Assembly: GCF_003336205.1 (NCBI RefSeq) | Contig: NZ_QPIE01000004.1 | Coordinates: 1-64,000 of the forward strand | Origin: Chryseobacterium lacus | GTDB taxonomy: Bacteria; Bacteroidota; Bacteroidia; Flavobacteriales; Weeksellaceae | Direction: 5' to 3' | Length of the DNA stretch: 64,000 bases | In this document: piece after piece, positions 16,589-23,741 of the stretch | How the letters are laid out: each line of letters opens with the position of its first letter | How positions within the stretch are numbered: position 1 is the first letter of the stretch | The notes under the pieces: generated by a model | What the model was told of the DNA's origin: nothing | Database searches by the model: none | What the model saw: the letters and a program-made list of their open reading frames with translations, nothing else | Position numbers and translations under genes: made by a program

Positions 16589-16599
16589 GTAAAATAAAG

Positions 16600-16664
16600 T
16601 ATGACGTTTGTCATACATATCTCCCGCCCGGTGTTTGTATATTATATGATTTTGTCATACATAT
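16600..16664 (+). promoter_or_regulatory. Two operator-like palindromes upstream of the HEPN gene
   Basis: TATGAC-gttt-GTCATA (16600-16615) is a perfect 6+6 palindrome. A second, near-perfect site TATGATTTTGTCATA lies at about 16646-16660. Both share the 14-mer TTTGTCATACATAT (16607-16620 and 16651-16664), 44 nt apart, about four helical turns. They lie between the -7 box and the ATG at 16696. Confidence 0.6.
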
Positions 16665-16695
16665 ATACAAGTTACGTGCAATATATTACAAGAAT

Positions 16696-17325
16696 ATGTC
16701 TAAAAGAAGCGAGTTCAAGGATGATCTTGAAAAAATTGTTAAGATTTTCTTTCTTTGTAAAGAATCCTATCTAGTGTTAAGAGAATTGTATAAAACTCAA
16801 GATACTTCTTCTTACATACTAGACTTAAAATTTAAGAACTCGTTTTTCATTTTGACCAAAGTGAATTACTGGAGAATTATTGTGCTACAATTGTCCAAAC
16901 TGTACATCGATAATGAACGCTATAACATTCTAAAATTTCTCACAAAATGTAAGAAAGGAAATTATTTCCACTCATTAAAAATTAACGAAGAGTTTATTCT
17001 TACTGAAATAAATAAAATTCAAGGACATAAAGACGTTATTTCACATATAAAATTACAACGTGACAAATTATTTGCTCACGAAGATGCATTTAATTCAACG
17101 ATAGTTAATGATATTACACTTGATGAGACAAAAAATTTAATTGACTTGTGTCAAAATATTATTTTCGAGATCTATGGGGAGTTTTTTGACACTCATTATG
17201 AATTCGAAGTAGCAAATTCAGCGGAATGGAATCTTAAAAATATTTTGAAAAACCTCAACGAGAGAAATATTCAAAGACTTGAAGAACGAAAAGACATTGG
17301 GAAATTATTGAATCGCAAAAAATAA
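16696..17325 (+). CDS. HEPN-domain protein, AbiU2-like
   Basis: A 209-residue, all-helical, AT-rich protein. The central WRIIVLQLSKLYIDNERYNILKFL (residues ~56-79, split here as WRIIVLQLSKLYI and a following DNERYNILKFL) and RDKLFAHED near residue 123 match HEPN proteins of the AbiU2 type. R-x5-H in RDKLFAH is the HEPN ribonuclease signature. Such proteins act as RNA-cutting toxins or abortive-infection factors. No MNT or other antitoxin gene is adjacent. It lies alone between the two 82-bp direct repeats, behind a promoter with two operator-like palindromes. The toxin role is inferred from family and context. Confidence 0.7.
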   Translation: MSKRSEFKDDLEKIVKIFFLCKESYLVLRELYKTQDTSSYILDLKFKNSFFILTKVNYWRIIVLQLSKLYIDNERYNILKFLTKCKKGNYFHSLKINEEFILTEINKIQGHKDVISHIKLQRDKLFAHEDAFNSTIVNDITLDETKNLIDLCQNIIFEIYGEFFDTHYEFEVANSAEWNLKNILKNLNERNIQRLEERKDIGKLLNRKK

Positions 17326-17332
17326 TATCACA

Positions 17333-17413
17333 GCTAATAAATAAAATTTCGTCGGACTTGAAAAGCCAACAATGAAAGCCTGTTGAACGGAACCTTCGGG
17401 AGCTTTTTTGGCA
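17333..17413 (+). repeat. ~82-bp direct repeat, copy 2
   Basis: About seven differences from copy 1 at 16136-16216. Differences cluster in the 5' half, while the stretch from CCAACAATGAAAGCC through the T run is nearly identical. It starts 7 nt after the HEPN stop codon. Confidence 0.9.
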
Positions 17414-17671
17414 TTATGGGTTTATCGAAGAAGGATTTTAAAGATTTACAGGAGACTTTCAGAAAGGTCTCCAGCTGCGCGAAGTGTCCTCACTTCGTGC
17501 CTCCAACGATCACACTGCTACCGAACGATTGTATCGTGGAGTCATAAACTAAAACAAAAGCCAGCTTTTAGCGGTTGGATTTTACCGCGATACCAAATGC
17601 TGAGTAACGAATAATACCTCTACCTAAATCTTCCAAAACATGTGGCTGCCAAACACCAGCACCTCCCAAAA
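17414..17671. other. Intergenic with further hairpins
   Basis: No supported gene. Stem-loops include GGAGAC/GTCTCC at about 17450-17471, the 28-bp palindromic repeat at 17474-17501, and CCAACGAT/ATCGTGG just after it. Confidence 0.5.
17474..17501. repeat. 28-bp palindromic repeat, copy 1
   Basis: Identical to 18836-18863. The core GCGAAGTG-tcct-CACTTCGT is a hairpin. A related palindrome (GAAG..CACTTC) is at 18904-18927. Confidence 0.85.
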
Positions 17672-18349
17672 CTACCCAACTACCACCGCCGTTTTCCCGC
17701 CCAACAGGAAGTCATCTGCGTCATAAAACCGGATCAGCGCAAATTTCAGGTAATGCGCTTGCACAGACTCAAATCCCTCCTCCTCAGAAATAATAAACTC
17801 AGAACAGGGAAGCGAAACCTCAAAAACAGCATCCACAAACTCCAGCGGATCCTGCCCCTCATCAGGATTGATAAACCGCAGCGTTACCACCGCTTTCGTA
17901 CTACGTGCAGGAAGACGGTCAAAAAACAGCGTCCGCTTTTCATAATCATAGCGGCATCTCTTTCCGTCACCGGTGTTCCATACAAAATCGTCAAGGATTT
18001 TCCCGCTCTCACCATGCTGCAGCCCAAGTTGCACCGTCCGCTCCCCCTTGGAAGATACGGGATCCAGCTTCATAATGTCGTGAAGCATCTTCGCCACTCT
18101 CCCGTGAACGATCGGATCACGGAAATCCTTTACAAAAGGCTGGAGAGCCCGCCGCAGTTTTCTGCCAAATTTTGAACAGCGCCCGAATTCAGAGGCGTTT
18201 TTTCTTACATTCACATATTTTTCATCTTTCAGGATCTTTTCGCCGTCAAACCCACCCGGATTCCGCACGATAATTTTGCCGTTCATTTTATAAAACGAAA
18301 GCCCATCCATCTTTCCCTTAAATTTAAGAATACCTATAAGCTCTGCCAT
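17672..18349 (-). CDS. Distant paralog of the 'MARQKG' protein
   Basis: A 225-residue protein of unknown function. Its N-terminal half lines up with the 877-1680 protein: start MAELIGILKFKG, FYKMNGKIIVRNPGG, VRKNASEFGRCSKFGRKLR and FRDPIVHGRVAKML, each with a counterpart in the same order and spacing. The C-terminal half differs and is beta-rich, ending near FLLGGKTAVVVG. No signal peptide or membrane segment. The ATG at 18349 is chosen because the alignment with the paralog starts there; the longer frame would run through four 11-bp tandem repeats. Unlike the other copy, it has no DUF5675 or holin-like neighbours. Confidence 0.7.
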   Translation of the reverse strand: MAELIGILKFKGKMDGLSFYKMNGKIIVRNPGGFDGEKILKDEKYVNVRKNASEFGRCSKFGRKLRRALQPFVKDFRDPIVHGRVAKMLHDIMKLDPVSSKGERTVQLGLQHGESGKILDDFVWNTGDGKRCRYDYEKRTLFFDRLPARSTKAVVTLRFINPDEGQDPLEFVDAVFEVSLPCSEFIISEEEGFESVQAHYLKFALIRFYDADDFLLGGKTAVVVG

Positions 18350-18383
18350 GTTATTGATAATTTTAGTGATTCTCAAAGGTAAT

Positions 18384-18427
18384 AAATAGTATGGATATAG
18401 CATGAATATAGTATGGATATAGTATGC
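18384..18427. repeat. Four 11-bp tandem repeats
   Basis: Units AAATAGTATGG, ATATAGCATGA, ATATAGTATGG and ATATAGTATGC follow without gaps, one helical turn each. They lie 35-78 nt upstream of the paralog gene's ATG, where an operator or iteron-like protein-binding array would be placed. Confidence 0.85.
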
Positions 18428-18660
18428 TTAAAGGCATATCTCCTTAACCTTTCCAAGCGTTTATTTAAGGATAAAGGTAATTGTGTCTGGGAAGTTCAAT
18501 AAAAAGCTTTAGAATGCCATATAGAGCAGGAAAAGATGTTTGCCGGATAAGTTTCTAAGAAAATGGCTTAGCTTCGGTCTATAAAAATTCATGAAGAAAA
18601 GGAACATACCCACCTACGGACTATTGCAGGAAAAGTTTTCCTGAAGAATGAGTTCTATAC

Positions 18661-18682
18661 ACCCGCTAATTATCGCGCGGGT
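18661..18682. repeat. Short hairpin ACCCGC/GCGGGT
   Basis: Six-base stem with a 10-nt loop, followed rightward by ATTTTC; a weak terminator at most. The rest of 18428-18705 holds nothing that I can recognise. Confidence 0.4.
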
Positions 18683-18705
18683 ATTTTCTGTTCAGGGGAC
18701 AAAAA

Positions 18706-18731
18706 AATTCCGCAACGGGTGTTGTGGAATT
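18706..18731 (-). terminator. Terminator of the tRNA gene
   Basis: Eleven-base stem AATTCCGCAAC/GTTGTGGAATT (one G-U or A-C position depending on strand) with a 4-nt loop. Read leftward it is followed by seven T and lies 5 nt past the tRNA 3' end. Confidence 0.75.
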
Positions 18732-18736
18732 TGAAG

Positions 18737-18810
18737 TGGCCCAGCTTGGGCTCGAACCAAGGACTTGCTGATGATGAATCAGCGACTCTAACCAGATGAG
18801 TTACAAGGCC
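18737..18810 (-). tRNA. Divergent tRNA with CAU anticodon (Met-like)
   Basis: 74 nt that fold as a cloverleaf: acceptor GGCCTTG/CTGGGCC (one T-T mismatch, one G-T), D arm ACTC/GAGT with loop ATCTGGTTA, anticodon stem GCTGA/TCAGC with loop TTCATCA (CAT anticodon), 5-nt variable loop, and T arm CTTGG-TTCGAGC-CCAAG. CCA is not encoded, as is usual in this phylum. Position 37, next to the anticodon, is C where a purine is nearly universal. It may be a specialised or decaying tRNA-Met/Ile2. A terminator follows directly. Confidence 0.75.
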
Positions 18811-18835
18811 AGAAAACAAAAGCATATAAACCCCC

Positions 18836-18863
18836 GCTGCGCGAAGTGTCCTCACTTCGTGCC
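18836..18863. repeat. 28-bp palindromic repeat, copy 2
   Basis: Exact match of 17474-17501 in the same orientation. The two copies bracket the paralog gene and the tRNA. Confidence 0.85.
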
Positions 18864-18903
18864 GGAGAACAGCAAATAACCGCTCCGCCATTCCAGAGCG
18901 CTG

Positions 18904-18927
18904 CTGTGAAGTTCCGTCACTTCGACA
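18904..18927. repeat. Related palindromic repeat
   Basis: TGTGAAG-ttccgt-CACTTCGACA forms a hairpin with the same GAAG/CACTTC core as the 28-bp repeats; probably the same REP-like family. Confidence 0.55.
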
Positions 18928-19128
18928 CGGCTGCGAATAAGATCCTTACTTTAAATCCTTATTGAAGCATTCATTCTATTCCGCGGAATTACTGTTGTTG
19001 CGAGATATATCGGTATAATAAAAAAATGGGAAAGCATAAGTGCCAATCCTCTTTACAGTAACGGAACATTAAAGCCTGCAATTCCAAAAAAAAAGCTATC
19101 TTTAAAATTCACTTTAAAATCATCACGA

Positions 19129-19449
19129 ATGGGCGAAATCATCAAAGCAACTTGCGGCTGTGGTTATCAGTCAAAGGAACTTAAATTCGGCGCAGGCATG
19201 GCAGATTTTGAACATTCACGAACGGTACCGGCAATCAGTATGACGACGGCGGAAATCGTAGAGCTGGATATTTTGGCCAAATCCCCCAATTCCCAATGGG
19301 TACCCTATACCGATCCCCGCTTACATGACCAGAACTGTACCTGCACTCCCTTGCAGGCATTTGACACATTTCTGCCCACTGCAGGCAACTACTGTCCGGG
19401 ATGTCATCAGTTCAGGCTGAGGTTTGAATCTCTGGGACTTTATGACTAA
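19129..19449 (+). CDS. Cys-rich orphan protein, possible zinc-binding
   Basis: A 106-residue protein that I do not recognise. Cysteines come in pairs: TCGCG near residue 9, NCTCTP near residue 70 and YCPGCHQFRL near residue 88, together enough for one or two zinc knuckles. There is no signal peptide or membrane segment. The middle (about 25-60) is polar with TTAEIVELDILAKSP. It stands alone, with 319 nt of tRNA/repeat region upstream and ~295 nt of empty DNA downstream. Codon use and the orderly Cys spacing suggest a true gene. Confidence 0.6.
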   Translation: MGEIIKATCGCGYQSKELKFGAGMADFEHSRTVPAISMTTAEIVELDILAKSPNSQWVPYTDPRLHDQNCTCTPLQAFDTFLPTAGNYCPGCHQFRLRFESLGLYD

Positions 19450-19715
19450 TATTAAGAGCGGCTCTCCTGAAATCCGGTTCCGGCGGCCGCAGTACCCACT
19501 ACCTATTGAATTTGCAGGACTAAATTCCCCACTTTGCCACAACAAATAACATACGGGCAATGATAGTCCGTTTGTCAGCGCAAACCTTTGTGTTTTTCTT
19601 CGTAGTTACCGATCAATACAATAGTTCTGCAGTAAAGCAGCATGCCTTATTATCAATTTTTAAAACATTCTCTAAAAACAGTAAAAAAAATGTATTGATT
19701 AATTGTTTTATTTAT
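19450..19715. other. Intergenic, nothing recognised
   Basis: No gene, strong repeat or terminator is visible between the Cys-rich orphan and the promoter of the type IX-secreted protein gene. Confidence 0.4.
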
Positions 19716-19723
19716 TAACTTTG
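19716..19723 (+). promoter_or_regulatory. -7 box TAACTTTG
   Basis: Exact TAnnTTTG match, with a TTG 18 bp upstream (19695-19697) as the -33 element. It lies 21 nt ahead of the ATG at 19745 and fixes that start. Confidence 0.7.
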
Positions 19724-19744
19724 GTTGAAATTAAAATATTAGTT

Positions 19745-20761
19745 ATGAAAACAAAATTACTTTCTATTTTGGTAATTGTGCCTTTTATTGCTTTCGGGCA
19801 ATACAGTAACGGCGGGCTTAGCACCGGCACGGTAACAGGTAGCGGAGTCAATGCTCCAGCCGGGTATACATGGTCTGAAGCGCAGGCTAACACGGGAAAT
19901 ACAACAGAATCCAATACCAGTGGCGGCAGTACGAGTACGCACAATTCTGCAACTGCAAGCTACTTTCTGGCCGATGATTTTGTCATTCCTGCCGGTCAGT
20001 CCTGGCAAATATCTTCCATAGAGGTATTCGCTTATCAAAGCGGGTTTGTGGGATCTACATCCCCTTTCAATACGCTGCGGTTGCAAATATTCAGTTCCGA
20101 TCCCTCTGTGGCGGGAGCGGTATCCGTTTTTGGTGATGCTACCACCAACAGGTTTACCACAAGCACGGATGCGATGATGTACAGAATATTTAATTCTACC
20201 ACGCCGCCTCCGGGTTCTGCAGTAGGAACGACCAGAAAAATCTGGAAGACCACCGGAACTGCAAATACGACACTGGCCAGTGGAACGTACTGGTTGAAAT
20301 TTCAGCTTCAGAATGTTGTGATGGGGAGTGGTGGTTTTACCCCTTCGGTTACGATCCCGGGAACACGGGGCCTTCCGGAATTTAACGGACTCCAGCTGAA
20401 TGCGATCACGAATGTCTGGACTCCTTTGATAGATACAGGAAATCCTGCTACTGCACCGGATTATCCACAGGATGTTCCGTTCATTATTAATTATGCAGTG
20501 CTGGGAACCAATGAAGTGCTGCAGTATGACAACAGGGTAGTGGTGTATCCCAATCCTGTTGCCAGTGAGTTTAAAATCAACCTGCCTAAAGAAAGTCAGC
20601 GGGCTGCCACCACGATTGAAGTCTATGACATGACAGGGAAACTGATGAAAACCTTGCGCTATGCCGAATATTACAATGTGGAAGATCTTACCACAGGAGC
20701 GTATCTGCTGAAAATTAACGATGGCAGTGTCGTGAAAACGGCTAAACTGGTTAAAAAATAA
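19745..20761 (+). CDS. Secreted protein with type IX sorting domain
   Basis: A 338-residue protein with a signal peptide ending near PFIAFGQ (residue ~19), a beta-rich body of unknown function (residues ~20-260, rich in Ser, Thr and Gly), and a C-terminal type A sorting domain: VVVYPNPVASEFKI near residue 267, IEVYDMTGKLMKTL near 292, and GAYLLKINDG with a final basic AKLVKK. The sorting domain directs it through PorSS (type IX secretion) to the cell surface. The start at 19745 is supported by promoter position. It stands alone and has its own terminator. Confidence 0.88.
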   Translation: MKTKLLSILVIVPFIAFGQYSNGGLSTGTVTGSGVNAPAGYTWSEAQANTGNTTESNTSGGSTSTHNSATASYFLADDFVIPAGQSWQISSIEVFAYQSGFVGSTSPFNTLRLQIFSSDPSVAGAVSVFGDATTNRFTTSTDAMMYRIFNSTTPPPGSAVGTTRKIWKTTGTANTTLASGTYWLKFQLQNVVMGSGGFTPSVTIPGTRGLPEFNGLQLNAITNVWTPLIDTGNPATAPDYPQDVPFIINYAVLGTNEVLQYDNRVVVYPNPVASEFKINLPKESQRAATTIEVYDMTGKLMKTLRYAEYYNVEDLTTGAYLLKINDGSVVKTAKLVKK

Positions 20762-20787
20762 ATACTCAGGCTTCTTGTTTTAAAAGA

Positions 20788-20818
20788 AATCAGATGAATA
20801 TTCGTCTGATTTTTTTTG
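20788..20818 (+). terminator. Rho-independent terminator
   Basis: Stem AATCAGA/TCTGATT with a 10-nt loop, then eight T; it lies 26 nt past the stop of the secreted protein gene. Confidence 0.85.
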
Positions 20819-20938
20819 TGAATTAGATCCTAAAAGAAAGAAGAAGGAATAAATTCGTTAATTTTTCAGCGGTTAGCTGTTTATTTAGTAGAGAATTTGT
20901 TTATCTATGGATTTACTTTTAGCGACAAAATTTGACCC

Positions 20939-20971
20939 AACTTTGCCAAAGTTCCAAACTTTGGCAAAGTT
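20939..20971. repeat. 33-bp near-perfect palindrome
   Basis: Arms AACTTTGCCAAAGT and ACTTTGGCAAAGTT are exact reverse complements with a 5-nt centre. Each arm also holds an inner palindrome (CTTTGCCAAAG/CTTTGGCAAAG). No T run follows, so it is a dispersed palindromic element or binding site rather than a terminator. Confidence 0.85.
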
Positions 20972-21063
20972 ACCGAAGTAATAAATAAATTCTTTTTAGC
21001 CTGAGTTTTGTTTACAGCATACAATGGATTTGCTTCACTTTGTTCTGTCTGCCATCAAGCGAA

Positions 21064-23319
21064 TTACGTTTTGTTTTCCTTATATTCTCTGATTTTCTTC
21101 GCATTCCCCACCAGCCAAAGGATGTCATCCCCTTGAATGATTTCCGAAGAATCAGGATTTAGAATGCGGCTGTCGTTCCTTTCTACACCGACTACCTGTG
21201 ATACCAGATCTTCGCGAATGTGAGACTGCCGGATCGAATGGCCTACATATTTGCTGTCGGGATCGATCAGTACCTTCATCAGTGAAATTTCGCCCACTTC
21301 CATTTCATTCAGTTTCTCTTCCCGCTCGTCAAAAACAGTCTTGAAATTCTGAAATTGCTCATCGGTTCCCAGGATGCCAACCCTGTCATACGGCAACAGG
21401 CGATTGTCGCGGCCAGGCAGGCTGATGAGGTTTTCACCTCTTTTAATGTACACGACATTAATGCCGTAATTCTCTTTCCAGCGAAGTTCTTCCAGGCGGA
21501 CTCCGATGAACTTGGCGTGCGGATCCACTTCCATCACCGAAATGTGGGCATCCCAGGTTTTCAGTTTTTCCCGAAATTCCAGATTGCGCTGTTTGAGATC
21601 GTGTACGGTTTTATTTTTCAGATAATCCTGAGTTTCTCTCTCATTAAAATTGCTGATGAACTGATTTTCAATCCGCTGATACACATCCTGAATTTTGGTT
21701 GAAAAGAACCACAGCAGGAAGATCACCACCGGCAGTGCGAAAATAATTGCATATTTGGTGGAAGTCAATTGATCGATAAAAAGCCCGATAAGGAAGGTTC
21801 CCAGAAGAATCCGGATGATGTTAAGGGCCAGAGTCACTGTGTCATTCAGTGCGTCTTTTTCCGCTATTTTTGGTGCTTTGGTAAGAATAGCCCATAAAAA
21901 AGGAGACGAAACCACGGTTCCCAGAATAATAACAATAATGTTCTGATAGAGCGGAACTTCAATATTCCGGTTGATAAAAGGAATAATGAAGAATCTGAAA
22001 GTCAGGATGATCCCAATCAGAATAATGGTGTTCAGAATAATAATCCGCAGGTATTCCTTGGTAATGTTCTTCCACTTCGGATTGGCATTCATCTTCTCGG
22101 TTTCCAGTGAATAATTTTCGATGCGGGTTACCCATCTCGACGGCAGTTTAGTCATAAGCCAGTCATAGAAAGGATCCGCCATTTTCATCATATAAGGCGT
22201 CGTAAACGTGGTGATCGCAGAAACTCCGACCGCTATCGGAAAGAGGAAATCTGAAATCACACCCAACGATAATCCTAATGTGGCGACAATGAAAGCAAAT
22301 TCGCCTATCTGTGCCATGCTCATCCCGATCTGCATGGATTGTTTGAGCGGAAGCCCGGAAATCAATGCACCCAGTCCGCTGAAGAAAAATTTTCCGAATA
22401 ATGTAAGCGCGGTGATCACCAGAATCGGCCATGCATAGGTCACCATCGCATTCGGATCAATCATCATCCCCACCGAAACAAAAAATATCGTTCCGAATAA
22501 CTGTTTAATGGGCATCGTGATGTGTTCCACTCTTTCAGCCATGACGGTTTCCGCAATAATCGAACCCATAACGAACGCGCCTAATTCAGCAGAAAATCCT
22601 ACCTGCGTGGCCAGAACCACCATCCCGAAACACAAACCGATGGCAAAAATAAGCGTGGTTTCTCCGTCCATAAATTTTCTTGCCTTTTTAAGAAAACTTG
22701 GGAGTAAATAAATCCCGACAAGGAACCACAGAAGCAGAAAGAATATCAGTTTCAAAATAGTAAATATGATCTCCGAACCTTCAAACTGCTGGGTAACAGC
22801 TACCGTAGAAAGCAATACCATGAGAAGGATCACAATAATATCTTCCACAATTAAAACTCCGAAAACCACCTGTGCAAACTGCCTGGTTTTCAATCCTAAT
22901 TCATCGAAAGCTTTGAGAATAATGGTGGTAGAAGAACTGGCCAGCATCCCTCCCAAAAAGAGACTGTCTATGGGTTTCCAGCCCAGAAGGTATCCTGTGA
23001 GATAACCGCCAAGCCCAATGAAAAGAATCTCCACCACAGCGGTAATAGAGGCGGAACCTCCCACACTCATCAGCTTTTTAAAACTGAATTCCAGCCCCAG
23101 ACTGAAAAGAAGCATGATGACTCCGATTTCGGCAAAAGTCTCAATATTCTCATTATCCACAACGGTGGGAATTAATGTAAAATGAGGGCCTACTAAAAAT
23201 CCGGCGATGATATAGCCTAATACCAGAGGCTGCTTTATCCTTTTAAACAGAATAGTGATAAAGGCTCCCACAAGGAGAATGAGGGCCAGATCAACAATAA
23301 GTTCCGGAAGGTGTGCCAT
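21064..23319 (-). CDS. CPA2-family monovalent cation:proton antiporter with RCK domains
   Basis: A 751-residue protein. Residues ~1-385 form a 12-13-helix Kef/CPA2 antiporter domain (GYIIAGFLVGPHF near 35; SSSTTIILKAFDELG near 130; GFSAELGAFVMGSIIAET near 240). Four more membrane segments follow (about 425-560). The cytoplasmic tail has two TrkA-C (RCK_C) modules (about 590-665 and 675-748), which bind ligands that gate transport. The family exchanges K+ or Na+ for H+ at the inner membrane. It is a single gene with ~120 nt to its upstream neighbour; its 3' side is the palindrome region. Confidence 0.9.
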   Translation of the reverse strand: MAHLPELIVDLALILLVGAFITILFKRIKQPLVLGYIIAGFLVGPHFTLIPTVVDNENIETFAEIGVIMLLFSLGLEFSFKKLMSVGGSASITAVVEILFIGLGGYLTGYLLGWKPIDSLFLGGMLASSSTTIILKAFDELGLKTRQFAQVVFGVLIVEDIIVILLMVLLSTVAVTQQFEGSEIIFTILKLIFFLLLWFLVGIYLLPSFLKKARKFMDGETTLIFAIGLCFGMVVLATQVGFSAELGAFVMGSIIAETVMAERVEHITMPIKQLFGTIFFVSVGMMIDPNAMVTYAWPILVITALTLFGKFFFSGLGALISGLPLKQSMQIGMSMAQIGEFAFIVATLGLSLGVISDFLFPIAVGVSAITTFTTPYMMKMADPFYDWLMTKLPSRWVTRIENYSLETEKMNANPKWKNITKEYLRIIILNTIILIGIILTFRFFIIPFINRNIEVPLYQNIIVIILGTVVSSPFLWAILTKAPKIAEKDALNDTVTLALNIIRILLGTFLIGLFIDQLTSTKYAIIFALPVVIFLLWFFSTKIQDVYQRIENQFISNFNERETQDYLKNKTVHDLKQRNLEFREKLKTWDAHISVMEVDPHAKFIGVRLEELRWKENYGINVVYIKRGENLISLPGRDNRLLPYDRVGILGTDEQFQNFKTVFDEREEKLNEMEVGEISLMKVLIDPDSKYVGHSIRQSHIREDLVSQVVGVERNDSRILNPDSSEIIQGDDILWLVGNAKKIREYKENKT

Positions 23320-23439
23320 ATATTGAGCGGATATTGGTGAATAGGCATCCGGGAAGATCTAAAGACATTCCTCTAAGTAGATGCTTTTCACAAATTTAAT
23401 CGTTTTTTTTGGCTTTTTCAGATAAAAAGTAAATGAATG

Positions 23440-23727
23440 TTACCTGAAGAGCACATCCTGCAGTTCTGCATTTCTTTCGAAAGTTATTTTTGCATACGGA
23501 CATACAGGAACTACTTTCTTATTGTTGGCCCGTGCATATTCTGCACCAGCAACAACCAGCGCTTTGGCCAGTCCTTTTCCTCCGAATGCAGGATCTACTT
23601 CGGTGTGATCAATAATAAACTTGTCGTCTCCTGCCCAGGTATAGGTCATTTCGCCGGCTTTTTTGCCTTCAGAATAGATTTCGAAAACGCCTTTTTTCTC
23701 GTTGTTGGTGTGTTTTATTTCTGACAT
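23440..23727 (-). CDS. Small GNAT-like N-acetyltransferase (Acetyltransf_CG type)
   Basis: A 95-residue protein covering the short GNAT fold: VFEIYSEGKKAGEMTYTW, IIDHTEVDPAFGGKGLAKALV (the acetyl-CoA-binding loop G-x-G-L-A is visible near residue 55), and a C-terminal VPVCPYAKITFER, typical of the YjdJ-like family. The acceptor is unknown. It is 14 nt downstream of the pirin gene on the same strand, so probably co-transcribed. Confidence 0.88.
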   Translation of the reverse strand: MSEIKHTNNEKKGVFEIYSEGKKAGEMTYTWAGDDKFIIDHTEVDPAFGGKGLAKALVVAGAEYARANNKKVVPVCPYAKITFERNAELQDVLFR

Positions 23728-23741
23728 AGTGATGGGTTTAT

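Noticed and set aside
16136-17413. Integron attC sites
   Set aside because: Each repeat follows a gene and folds into a bulged hairpin, but the R box GTTRRRY core is not clear, there is no integron integrase, and a terminator T run is part of the repeat.
18384-18427. CRISPR-like array
   Set aside because: The four 11-bp repeats are contiguous without spacers, and no cas gene is present.
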